Of a stretch of 64,000 bases of DNA, positions 11,105 to 22,103 are shown one piece after another; position 1 is the first letter of the stretch; each line of letters starts with the position of its first letter. This stretch comes from Cryptomeria japonica (lineage: Eukaryota; Streptophyta; Pinopsida; Cupressales; Cupressaceae), in assembly GCF_030272615.1 (NCBI RefSeq), contig NC_081414.1, positions 6,521,001 through 6,585,000 on the forward strand, given 5' to 3'. Under the pieces are notes generated by a model. It ran no database searches, was not told the DNA's origin, and was given only the letters and a program-made list of their open reading frames with translations. The position numbers were made by a program, and so were the translations under genes.

Positions 11105-12072
11105 TGCATGGCATGCTATGAGATAAACAATTAGATCAATATTTGGAAATGGAAAATTATCTTTGGGACAAGCCTTCTTGATGTCTTTGAAGTCTGTGCA
11201 TATTTTTATACTATTGTTTGGTTTGTTGATAGGTAAGAGATTATAAATCCACTAGGATAATCAATTGGTCTAATGAAGCCAACATCCATTAATTTCTCAA
11301 GTTCTACTTTTATTAGTAGTGCCACCCATGGATGTATTTTGTGTAGTTTATGTTTAATTGGTTTGGTTATTGGAATAACTCTCAAGTGATGCGTAACTAA
11401 ATTAGGGTCTAATTAAGGAAAATCTGTGTATGACCATGCAAAATTGATTTGTATCTCTTTGAAAAATTGTGTGAACTTTGGTCTATCAATTTCTATTAAT
11501 GATCGTGAAAGAAAGATGTTGTGCGGTACCTCTTTTGTCCCAATATTTGTCTTGATAGTTTCTTCAATCAACATAGATAATTTTTCTTCATATGATGTCA
11601 TGGGGAGAGTGTCAAACCTTCCATCCTCAAGCACCTGAAAGAGGTTTTCCCCATTAGATGTGTCCTTTCTTTTTACTTTTTTGGGGTCAAAAAGTGCCAC
11701 AATGTGGTTTTAACTAAGAGACCCATTATTTGATTTGATTTTTTATATTTTTACATCTGGAAGGTTTGGCACCCTCTCCAAAATATGCCACACTGTTGAG
11801 TTATATAATGTATCCTACTTTAAGGTCCCCAATGGGAAGATCATCTCTTATTCCAAGGTAGTCAATGCAAGTCTCATTAGTTTGGAATGTGTCAAGTTGT
11901 GGAGACCCTTGTTGAATGAGGGGAAGGCCATTGGTATGTTCAAAATTGGTAGGTGTAAGAGTAAAGAGACAAGAGTCTTTAGGTATTTCAATGCAACGAT
12001 CGGGGTCATAACTAGTACTCTCCTCATCAGTCTTGATCATAAATAAATCTAAATCAACATCACTAGACAGAG
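11105..12072 (-). pseudogene. E1 region upstream of RT
   Basis: Minus-strand 11700-11413 carries the segment that precedes RT in Tat-like pol, ending FFKEIQINFAWSYTDFP (family form: FAWSY.DMPG). 12040-11801 encodes DEESTSYDPDRCIEI and following text of the protease-to-RT linker. No protease DSG motif is seen. Stops separate the pieces. The copia A insertion begins exactly at 12073 and cuts this region from any upstream gag. Confidence 0.65.
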
Positions 12073-13515
12073 TGATAACTTAATGATGAATGAATAGTAC
12101 CAAACTGGTATTGAGATGGGGGGGGGGGTGAATCAGTACAGACAAAAACGCATTCCTAAAACCGGTTTGTCAGCAGACATTGTGCTTTGGCAGACAAATA
12201 GTAACACCTGTCTTAAACAGAGTACAACCGACAAAACCCAGAATAACTGAGACAAGCATAAACTAGTTGACACTTATCTTTTCATACAATACAATACTTC
12301 ATTTCCATTTCACCCTAGTGCATGAATAGGCAATCTATCATAAAAAATATATAAATAGCTAGATCAACATGATTTACCTTCAGACACAAATCACTTAAAC
12401 CATCACATGAATACCACCACACATGACACACATATTTTTCAGATGGAAAACCAACTGGGAAAAACCACGGCAGGGATGAATACCCATAAGCTATTTTTGA
12501 ACTCTTTAGAAGTCCGCTTTGTTAGGAGCCTTGTCTGGTTAAAGACTGATACAATAGGTTCTGTTAGCAACCGATCCTTTTAGGGATCACCCGGTTAAGG
12601 GATGGCTAGAATACTTGGTTAAGGGTTAAACCCTATTAAAGGTTACCTTGTTAGAGGATTTCAAGAACTCAATGGTTTTCAGTCACCCTATCAAAGGATT
12701 TACAGTAAGCCGGTTAAAGCTACCCTGTTAAGGGATTTCCCAATTGTTGAAGTGGTTAGAGATCAACAGGTATTACAATGATTTGGTAACAACACTCAAT
12801 GCCAATGTAGATCCGCTTTAGCTCCTCTTCACCTTCTGCACTTACACTCTCCAGGTATCACTTCTCTCCTCTGGTCTGGCAAGAATCACGTATCTCTTCA
12901 CTTGGATACACACACACAACTTTTGCCAACAATCTCAGAAAGAAACACAACATCGACCTTATAGGAAACAGATAGGTTGGTAGCATAAACCCTAGACCTA
13001 TTAGGTTAAGCAATTCAAACAGTTCAATCTTGACCATTGAGCACATTGCATTAAATGCAATAGTCTTGAACCGATCTCAAGATGTTCTCCATCGTTTGTT
13101 TTCCACTGCTTTCATTGCGGCTGATAACCCATCACGTGTTTTCACCGTTTATAGACTTCACACATTCCTGAGGTAGATAGGAACAATCTCCTTGATACAA
13201 GATCCTTCATGTGCACAAGATTGACGTGGCAACATGATTTGTTAATCATTACAATGCTAACTCATCACACAAAGTCACCGATTGAGTCACATAGGCTTGA
13301 AGCACTTCAACCAGAAACCCTGAAGTTGAGACTACAAACCAGTAGTCATACAAAGCTTCCATGTACCGGTGACCATATCAACATGCCGGTTCACCTTGAA
13401 CAAACACACCGCTTCACTTTGCCACATATACCGGTTCTCTCTTCTTCAACATATTGACATCAATGACAACATACAATGTCATCATGTCCTCATATCGGTT
13501 CACATAATGCCAACA
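12073..13515 (-). repeat. Copia A 3' LTR (1,443 bp)
   Basis: It pairs with 22868-24305 over its full length. It includes the AACTGGGAAAAACCACGG block (about 12450-12470), the iterated GTTAAGGG-type motifs (about 12510-12740) and an 11-G run at 12118-12128. Differences from the 5' LTR are mainly C/T and G/A changes, for example ACTGGT against ACCGGT. Confidence 0.93.
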
Positions 13516-13530
13516 ATCTCCCCCTTTGGC
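13516..13530 (-). promoter_or_regulatory. Copia A polypurine tract
   Basis: On the minus strand GCCAAAGGGGGAGAT directly precedes the LTR start TGTTGGCATTATG. The same signal sits at 42215-42229 in copia C and 16656-16670 in copia B. Confidence 0.9.
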
Positions 13531-13610
13531 ATTGATGGCAATATACAAAGATATCTCTCTACTTCACATCTTCTCCCCCAATTTCTGCAGATATCTTCTC
13601 CGCTTCACTT

Positions 13611-13625
13611 CTTCTCCCCCTTTGA
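13611..13625 (-). promoter_or_regulatory. Second polypurine-like tract in copia A
   Basis: TCAAAGGGGGAGAAG on the minus strand lies about 95 bp before the true polypurine tract and is followed upstream by GCATTGTTG. Equivalent extra tracts occur in copia B (about 16835), C (about 42309) and D (about 29688). Confidence 0.55.
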
Positions 13626-13763
13626 CAACAATGCCAAAGTGGAGGCACAGGCTTCCTTGTTCCTTTATGCTGCTTCCCCTGAGGAGTAGCATCCTTCAAC
13701 ACATCAGTCCTAAAAAAGAAAAATTTGACTATGCAATACCTGATTGATGTGGAGCATATACCT

Positions 13764-15134
13764 TTAGTTCACCTCATGAAGGGGCAACACCCCTAATTCA
13801 CCTCTTAAGTACATAAATGTAGCCTTTAGGAGAGGCTTGGTAAATATGTCTCCTAATTGCTTCTTACTGGAAACATGTTCCAGTGCAATCTCTTTGTTCT
13901 GAACCTTTTCCCTCAAGAAATGATACTTAAGCTCAAAGTGCTTGGTTCTAGAATGTAAAACCGGATGCTTGGAGATGTTAATTGCACTAGTATTGTCACA
14001 AAATTTACTTACCAGTTTAGATACAGGAACTTTGAAGCCATTTAATACACGCTTCATCCAAATTGTTTGAGTGTAGTTCATGAAAGCTGCAACATACTTT
14101 GCTTCCGCTGTAGACCGAGAGATACAACTCTGCTTCTTACTCATCCATGAGACTAGTCTACCACCGAGAAAGAATGCACCACCGGTTGTGCTCTTCTGGT
14201 CGTCCACATTACCTACCCAATCAGCATCTATGAATACTTTCAAGTTGAAATCCTTTCTATATGGATACCACAATCCATAATCAATAGCTCCCTTCAGATA
14301 CCTAAGAATCCACTTGACTGCAACCAAGTGGGATTCTCTTGGACTTTTCTGGAACCTTGCAGTAATGCCAACTGCATGTGCAATGTCTAGTCTGCTATGC
14401 ACTACATAATGCAACTTACCCATCATTGATCGGTATTCCTTCTCATTAACCAATGCCGAGTCATCCTCTTTGGATAGTTTATAACCGGTTACCATCGCTG
14501 TACCAACCGGTTTTCTATCTTTCATGCCAAAGGTCTTCAAGACCTCTTTGACATACTTGGACTGAGTGATAAAGATTCCATCTTTCATCTGCTGAATCTA
14601 CAGTCCAATGAAGAACTTAATCTCCCCTATGAGTGACATCTCAAACTCTTTCTTCATCTCATCTACAAACTTATGACTCATCTTGTCATCTCCACCAAAG
14701 ATAATGTCATCAACAAATACCTCACAGATCAGGATCTGATCTCCTTCAGATTTCAAGTAGATATTGCTATCTTCGCTTGTTCTCTCAAATCCAATCTTCA
14801 CAAGATGGGAGTGCAGACATTCATACCATGCTCTAGGTGCCTGCTTTAGACCATATAAGGCTTTATGCAGCCTACACACCATGTCACTATCTTCAGATAG
14901 GGAAAACCCATCTGGTTGCTCTATATACACCTCCTCTTCAAGTACACCATTTAGGAATGCAGATTTTACATCCATTTGATATACTTTGAATACTTTAAAA
15001 GATGCATATGCAAGAAGCATACAAACTCCTTCTAATCTGGCTACAGGAGCAAAGGTTTCTCCATAGTCTTCTCCTTCTTCTTGGGCATATCCTTTACAGA
15101 CCAATCTGGCTTTGTTTCTAATCACTATGCCATC
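13764..15134 (-). pseudogene. Copia A reverse transcriptase C-half and RNase H
   Basis: Minus-strand 15125-14598 starts within RT ([19 protein letters not shown]), continues with [12 protein letters not shown] (first catalytic Asp region), [15 protein letters not shown] and FVDDIIFGG, the intact YVDD-type site, and ends FFIGL. One TAG (Gln codon in copia C) separates it from 14588-13764, which holds the connection and RNase H: FIDADWVG, STAEAKYVA, FCDNTSAINI, HLREKV-like text and DIFTKPL near the end. Catalytic residues of both enzymes appear present. The N-terminal RT part lies across the copia B insertion, ending near 20100. A few aligned residues between the two halves are missing. Confidence 0.9.
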
Positions 15135-16655
15135 TGATAGTTCTAATACTTAATTTAAGTATAGATCCATTAGCCAACTAGATGAGAGGGGGGGGGTGTG
15201 AATCATACAAACTTAATCTTCCATAAAAACATCAGATTCAACCTCGGTAACATATAATACAATAATATAACCAAAACTGCTAAACATGCAAACTCAAAAG
15301 CATATAAACATCATAAACCTCATAACACCAGATTTAACATGGAAACCCAAATAGGGAAAAACCACTGTGGGATTTCGGACCCATTAAGAAATATACTCTT
15401 CTAGAATATGCTCGGTTAAAAGAAAATCCTGTTAAAGATTACAAACACATTGCTAGATGTGACCCGGTTAAGGGATTTCCCTTAGATCTGTTAGGATTTT
15501 CACCTTGTTAGAAGTGACCTTGTTAAAGGATTTCAAACACTCAATCAGAATGTCACCTTGCTAGAGGATTTTACAAATAAGACTGTTAAGTCCACTCGGT
15601 TAAGAGATTTTTTGTCACTTCACAAAATAACAGTAATAAAAATCTATCTGCAACTTCACATCAAAAATGCTAAAGCAGATTCTTATTTGCTCAATACAAT
15701 CTAGACATAGAACTAATCTTGTCCATCTGCTGGGCTTCTATACTCTCTTTATTCAAAATAGGTCTTCAAGCTTCTGTGCTCGGTTATCACTATGTAGCAT
15801 CCCTGTGCATACATTTTCTTGCATGCATTGTTTATCAACAGTTCCTTATTTATAAACAATTAGCTAACCACTTAATCTCCTTGATCACATTTCCCATGAT
15901 CAATCATAGCCATCAGATCTTCAAACTTGTCTAGGTTCAATGTATCCTTCGATTTGAAAAATGTTTCACCTCACCTAGGAACTTGCATACATTTCTTGGA
16001 ACTTGTGCTAGGGTAATGCGGTTCAATCTGCGTTGTAGATCTTCATGCCGATTTTCCTTTTCCATAGATTCATTAACAAACTTCATGCATGACATACCAA
16101 TCATTTAATCAGTTCCAGCTCATTAGCTTCCTTCATTAAATAACACATGTAACCATTTAATGTATTCTGTTACAGCTCAGTTACAACTCGGTAACAACTC
16201 GGTGAATACTAAACTTTACTCGGTAGACATTCTGCCTTCATTAACCGATAGCGATAACCTTAGGGTTTACTGACTAGATTCCTTAGGGTTTATCGACTAG
16301 GTTCCTTGCTCGGTAACATAGTATAGTATTAACCTTACAATTTACAACATATGTATGATGTCAAAACAATATAAACATCATGATCTCATCATTGTTTGAC
16401 TTGGTAATAGTTGCCCATTGAATACCTTATTCATCCCCTTATTCATCATATTCTTTCTGTGTCTTTTACCGACATCTTTATACTCATCAAATCATACTTC
16501 TCAAGATATGGCAACATCATACTGAATTAGAAAATCAATTTCTTGACATCAATGACAAAATAATAATATCAAGACAATAAATCATCCTTAATCAGTTATA
16601 TCCATAATCATCAACAACCTTCTCCCATTGTCTGTTATAATGCCAAATTCCAACA
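15135..16655 (-). repeat. Copia B 3' LTR (1,521 bp)
   Basis: In plus orientation it runs from TGATAGTTCTAATAC to AAATTCCAACA and abuts the polypurine tract at 16656. It has the shared G-run motif GAGAGGGGGGGGTGTGAATC (about 15184-15205), the CCCAAATAGGGAAAAACCAC block (about 15345-15366) and GTTAAGGGATT-type iterations (about 15430-15610). There is no partner copy in the window; the 15135 end is inferred from TG and from A coding resuming next to it. Confidence 0.75.
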
Positions 16656-16670
16656 ATCTCCCCCTTTGGC
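16656..16670 (-). promoter_or_regulatory. Copia B polypurine tract
   Basis: The minus strand reads GCCAAAGGGGGAGAT immediately before the TGTTGGAATTTGGC start of the LTR. Confidence 0.9.
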
Positions 16671-17088
16671 ATTGATGGCAAAACCAATTGGTTTGACCTA
16701 GTTGATTCGGATTGCTGAAAGTTGTTTGTGAGATTCTAAAATGCTCTCTTCCTGTCATCAGACTTCTCCCCCATACATTAGACTTCTCCTCTTTTCTCCA
16801 GTCTTCTCCCCTTTTTTCTTCAGTCTTCTCCAATATTCTCCCCCTTTGACAACAATGGCAAAAAGTAAAGAACTAAAACATAATTTCTTCCTGTATGAAG
16901 TGAATTCCTGCTGTAATGTGTCAACTTAGTCTCGGTCAGAGCATTTTGTCTTCAATTCCTATTCCCTGTATTGTATCCTGCACTGTTTCCTGCACACCTT
17001 TAGAAAACATCCTAAAGTGTGTAAATCAACATCAACTCCCAAAAGATATTCTGTAGAGTCATCGAATTGATGCTTTCGCTGAACTTGG

Positions 17089-18849
17089 TCAGTGAATAGA
17101 AGATAGGGGTAGGACCCCTAACTTACTTTTGAGATATTCAAAAGTGTCCCTTGGTAGTGGTTTGGTGAAGATATCTTCTATTTGTTCCTTTGTGCTAACA
17201 TATTCCAACACCACTTTCTTCTCTTGAGCTTCTTCTCTAAGATAATGATATTTGATAGAGATGTGCTTTGTCTTAAAGTGCATAACAGGATTTTTCGAAA
17301 TGTTAATGACACTAGTATTGTCACAGAATATAGTTATTGGCTCGGTAACTTTCTCATTTATACCTTCCAATAGTTGTTTGATCCATGCTATATTAGTACA
17401 ATTCAATGCTGCATCAACGTATTCAACTTCTGCTGTTGACTGTGAAACACATCCTTGTTTCTTGCTAAGCCAACTCACTAGTCTTTCTCCCAAAAAGAAA
17501 GCTCCTCCACTTGTGCTTTTCCTGTCATCAATGTTGCCTGCCCAATCAGCATCAGTATAAAATTTTAAATCAAAATCATTTCCTTTCTGATATACTAAGC
17601 CATAATCCTCAGTGCCTTTCAAGTATCTAAAAATTCTTTTGATTGCTGTCATGTGTGTTTCCTTAGGATCTGCAGAGAATCTTGCAACTATACCTACTGC
17701 ATGTGCTATGTCTGGTCTGCTGTGAACAACATATTGTAGCTTTCCAATCATGGATTGGTAAAGTGTCTCATCAACAGATGCAGATTCATCATTCTTTGAT
17801 AGTTTATAGTTGGTAGTCATAGGAGTACTTACTGGTTTTGAATCCTCCATTCCAAATTTCTTCAAGATTTCCTTTATGTACTTGGATTGAGTAATGAAAA
17901 TCTCATTTTTCATTTGCAATATTTGTAAACCTATAAAATACTTTATCTCACCGATTAATGACATCTCAAATTCTTTGCTCATTTCATTTTCAAAGTTCTT
18001 GCATAAAGAGTCATTTCCACAAAATATAATATCATCAACAAATATGGCTGAGATCAGTATTCCATTTTCATCATTCTTCATGTAAATATTGTTGTTCTCA
18101 CTTGTCCTTATAAAACCAATCTTAATCAAATAAGAGTGCAATCTTTCATACCATGCTCTAGGTGCTTGTTTCAAACCATATAATGCTTTGTTCAATTTAC
18201 ATACCCGATCTTTATTCTTCTCTTCAACAAATCCTTCAGGTTGTTCAATAAAAACTTCTTCTTCTAATACTCCATTCAGAAATGCAGATTTGACATCCAT
18301 TTGATATACCTTGAAATTTTTGAAAGTAGCATATGCCAACAATGTTCTTACTCCTTCAAGTCTAGCCACAGGTGCAAAAGTTTCACCATAATCAATTCCT
18401 TCTTCTTGAGCATAACCTTTGCAAACTAGTCTTGCTTTATTTCAAATAACCTCACCTTTTTCATTTAACTTGTTTCTGAAAATCCACTTTGTATCGATTA
18501 CATTTTTGTCCTTTGGTCTTGGGATTAGTGTCCATGTGTTATTCTTCTTGATTTGATCAATCTCTTCTTTCATAGCATTTATCCAATCATCACTGTTACA
18601 TGCCTCTTTCAGTATTCTTGGTTCAAATTCTGATATCAAACATGTGTTCTGTCTCAATTTGTTCCTTGTCATCACTAGATCATCCTTATCTCCTATAATC
18701 TGACTTGGTGCATGATGTCTTCTGACATACTTGGCTAATACAGGCTCGGTAGGCTCTGTATGATCTTCTTCATCACTCGGTAACTGGATATTCTCTTCAT
18801 TTTCTTCAACAATTTTCTTGGTAAGTCGGTTGAACATAGACAAATTCAT
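17089..18849 (-). pseudogene. Copia B reverse transcriptase and RNase H
   Basis: A single minus-strand frame covers the integrase-RT linker, RT and RNase H, broken once near 18440 by TGA where the family has Arg (CGA to TGA, a methyl-CpG-type change). Motifs in order: NAMKEEIDQIKKNNTW, KWIFRNKLNEKGEV, then after the stop [66 protein letters not shown] and [12 protein letters not shown], ending [10 protein letters not shown] and RNase H catalytic residues are recognisable. The polyprotein would copy element RNA into DNA in cytoplasmic particles. Length and order are normal for copia pol. Confidence 0.92.
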
Positions 18850-20078
18850 CAGTCTTTTGGTTCCTTGGAATTTCCTTCATCATTTCTTTCTGCAAATTCA
18901 TCAATTTTCACATTTGCACTTTCTATTATTTTGTTAGATGATTTGATCAGACATTTAAATGTTTTTCTTCTAGAAGAATAACCTAGAAATGTTCCTTCTT
19001 CACTTTTCTGATCAAACTTGCTATTTCTATCGTCTTTGTGTACATAGCATCTACTTCCAAAGATTTTAAAATAACTTACACTAGGTTTCTTGTCATACCA
19101 GATTTCATCTGGTGTCTTCAAAGTACCTTTCTTCAGTTGTACTCGGTTCAGGGTGTAAACTGCTGTGCTTATTGCTTCTCTCCAAAATGTTTGTGGCACT
19201 TCCTTTTCAATCATCAGTGTTCTAGCACAATCCACAATAGATCTATTTCTTCTCTCAGCTATTCCATTTTGCTGTGGAGTTCTCGGTGCATAGACTTGTC
19301 TTTTAATACCATGATCATTGCAGAATAAGTTGAACTCATCAGATGTGAACTCTCCTCCTCTATCTGATCTAAGACATTTCAGTTGTCTTCTTGTTTCATT
19401 TTCAACTCTTGCCTTGTACCATTTGAACGTTTGAAAAGCTTATGATTTTTCTTTTAAAAACATTACCGACATCATCCTTGAATAGTCATCCACAAATAAT
19501 ATGAAATATTTATTAGCATAATAACTTTGAACTTTCATAGGACCACAAAGATCAGTGTGCACAAGATCTAAAATTCCCTTAGAAGTGTAAGACTTACTTG
19601 TAAAGCTTGATCTTGTCATCTTACCCATCTGGCATCCTCGACGCATAGCATTCTTAGGCTTTTCAAGACTCAGTAGACCTCTTACTCGGTGCTTCTTACT
19701 TATTTTGATCACATTATCAAAATTTATATGACAAAACCTTTTATGCCATAACCAGGTATCATCTATCTTTGCATACAGACATTTATTCCGAGTTGAGTCA
19801 AGATGAAATGTGTTACCTTTTGTTTGTGTCTCGGTAGCAGCTAACTTTCCATGCTTGTCATGAACTTTGAAAATCCCTTTCTGAAATTCTATTCGGTAAC
19901 CTGTATTGTTTAGTTGTGCTACACTCAACAAATTGTATTTCAAACCTTCAACCCAATAAACATCATTGCATCTTGCATTGTCAAGAAGTGTTATAGATCC
20001 TTTACCTTTCACTGGACATGGTGCATCATTACCAAATCTTACATAACCTCCATCATAATCTTCTAACATAACAAACTT
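18850..20078 (-). pseudogene. Copia B integrase and pre-integrase region, truncated at its 5' end
   Basis: From 20078 leftward the minus strand encodes KFVMLEDYDGGYVRFGN, the segment just after the protease. It continues with VYWVEGLKYNLLSVAQL, then the HHCC zinc domain (LWHKRFCHINFDN ... RRGCQMGKM), then LVHTDLCGPMKV with the first catalytic Asp, and DDYSRMMSVMFLKEKS. Stops interrupt near 19440. Residues around 19250-19290 give PQQNGIAERRNR, so the third catalytic Glu (codon 19254-19256) is intact, unlike in A and C. 19235-18849 encodes the integrase C-terminal part (FWREAISTAVYTLNRVQL, FGSRCYVHKDDRN, FLGYSSRRKTF). Confidence 0.88.
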
Positions 20079-20096
20079 GTACCAAAGACCATGTAC
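20079..20096. other. 18-nt duplicated filler at the copia B/copia A deletion junction
   Basis: GTACCAAAGACCATGTAC at 20079-20096 is an exact copy of 20133-20150. The second occurrence is native copia A sequence (copia C has the equivalent at 43861-43880). The first lies between the broken ends of B and A, so it reads as templated filler. Confidence 0.7.
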
Positions 20097-20873
20097 ATTT
20101 GGTACCGATGACATTTTTATGCTCTGCTCTGGGTACCAAAGACCATGTACCATTTCTCTCTATCTGGTCAAGTTCCTCTTCCATTGCCTTGATCCAGTCT
20201 TCATCTTTATGTGCCTCTTTGAATGATTTAGGTTCAAATTCAGAAATCATAGATGAGTTTCTCTGACCTTTCTTCTTGTAATAATTCCTGCCTCCTTATC
20301 TCCTATGATCTTCTTAGGATCATGATTCAGCTTGACATACCGAGGAATGGTCTTAACAGATTCCTCTTGCTTTTCTTCTTCATCATCATCTCCATCAGTA
20401 TCAATATCAACATCTACTGGTGTAGGAACACTGTTATTGGTACTTGGTTGACTGGCAACCGGTTCCCAGAAGGTTACAACCGGTTTATTTATCACTTGCT
20501 CACTGCCGGTTTCCTTAGTTTTCTTAGAGGTTTCATCAACTCTCACATTGATGCTTTCCATAATTCTCTGAGTCCTATTATTGAAACACTTGAGAGCTTT
20601 TCTCTTGGTGGAATATCCTAGGAATATTCCCTCATCACATTTCGCATCAAATTTGCTCTGGTTTTCACTCCTCTTGATGTAACATTTGCTACCAAACACT
20701 CTAAAGTAGCTAACCACAGGTGTCTTACCGGTCCAATACTCATAAGGAGTTTTATCCTTACCTTTCTTGATGAGTACCCGGTTCATTGTGTAGACTGTAG
20801 TGCTCACCGCTTCTCTCCAAAAGGTGTGAGCAACCTTTCCTTGAATTAGCATTGTTCTGGCTACTTCAATCAT
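20097..20873 (-). pseudogene. Copia A integrase C-terminus and RT linker
   Basis: Minus-strand 20873-20247 encodes VARTMLIQGKVAHTFWREAV, VYTMNRVLIKKGKDKTPYEY, YFRVFGSKCYIKR and FLGYSTKRKALKCFN. An acidic linker (DIDTDGDDDEEEKQEE) and KLNHDPKKIIGDK follow. A frameshift near 20250 moves coding to the frame with FEPKSFKEAHKDEDWIKAME and NVIGTK, ending at the copia B junction. Upstream, TAA (20895-20897) and another stop lie in the integrase catalytic motif. Confidence 0.88.
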
Positions 20874-20894
20874 AGTCTAGTTATTCCTCTTTGC

Positions 20895-22103
20895 TTAGCC
20901 ATTCTGTTGTGGAGTCCGGGGGGTAGACATTTGCCTCTTGATGCCATGTTCTTCATAGTACTTGTTGAATTCAATGGAAGTGAATTCCCCTCCTTGATCA
21001 GTTCTAAGGCACTTGATCCTTTTATCGCTTTCCTTCTCCACTAATGCTTTGAAAGCTTTGAACTTTCCAAAAGCTTCAGACTTATCTTTCAAGAATGTGA
21101 CCCACATCATTCTTGAGCAGTCATCAGTGAGAATCATGAAGTACCTATCACCCTGAACACTCCTAGTTTTCATAGGACCACACAAATCAGTATGCACAAG
21201 ATCAAGTAAATTGTCAGCAGTGAAAGGTTTACCTTTAAAGGTTGAGGAAGACATTTTCCCTAGTTGACACTCTCTGCACAAGGTATTTTCTAGCTTGCTC
21301 AGCACCAACAACCCTCTTACTGCCTTGATCTTACTGGCCTTCACAATGTTATCAAAGTTTACATGGAAGAGTCTCCTATGCCATATCCAGTTGTCATCAA
21401 ACTTGGCCATAAGACATGTACTAAATTTTACATTCAGCTGAAATAGGTTACCTTTGGTCTGCATGCCGGTGGCCACCAATCCACCATTATTTCCTTTGAT
21501 TCTGCACACTCCATTCTTGAATTCCAGAGTGAGACCACTATCATTCAGCTGGGCAATGCTTAGAAGGTTGTGTCTGAGACCATCAACCCAATACACATTG
21601 TTAGCACTACTTTTTCCATTCAGAGAGATGGACCCTCTACCTTTGACCATACATGGTGCATCATTACCAAAGTGAACCACACCACCATCATACTCTTCCA
21701 AGGATAGAAACTTGCTCCGATCACCAGTCATATGGTGAGAACAACCACTGTCAATAATACACTCATTGGAATTATCAAAGCGGGATACAAGAGCCTTCTT
21801 GTCTAACACATCTTCCTTGACAACAACAAACACAATATCTTCATTTTCTTCATCTTCTGATTCCTCATCTGTGACACCTTCATCAACTGCCACAAAACAG
21901 TTTCTTCGGTTTCCTCCTTTGAATTTCTTGAACCTTTCTGGTTTGTCCTTGTTGTCACCATTAGGACAGTTTACAACAATATATCCTATCTGGTTACAAG
22001 AAAAGCATTTCAAAGGGAGCTTACCTCTGTATTTACCGGTTCCTTTAGGAAGTTTCCTGGCAAGAGGAGCTTCAAATTCCATCAGAATCTCCTCATCATC
22101 CAT
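20895..22103 (-). pseudogene. Copia A gag C-terminus, protease, pre-integrase and integrase core
   Basis: Order on the minus strand: MDDEEILMEFEAPLARKLPK (gag tail); zinc knuckle CFSCNQIGYIVVNC, in which the His of CX2CX4HX4C is Tyr (codon 21981-21983); acidic stretch; protease CIIDSGCSHHMTGDRSKF; GLRHNLLSIAQL; HHCC domain (WHRRLFHVNFDN, CRECQLGKM); integrase LVHTDLCGPMKTR (first Asp) and RTDQGGEFTS (second Asp), ending TPQQNG. The next codons read stop, Ala, Lys, Arg: the third catalytic Glu is replaced by Lys (20889-20891), as in copia C. Confidence 0.9.

Larger units (their letters stand above)
15135..20078 (-). mobile_element. Copia B: 5'-truncated element nested in copia A
   Basis: The 3' LTR (15135-16655), polypurine tract and pol down to the protease/pre-integrase boundary are present. 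Gag, the protease active site, the primer site and the 5' LTR are missing. The truncated end at 20078 meets copia A RT-linker sequence through an 18-nt filler. Because one end is lost, no target duplication can be shown. B belongs to a different copia family from A: the LTR is distinct and its proteins differ strongly, though domain order is the same. Confidence 0.85.
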
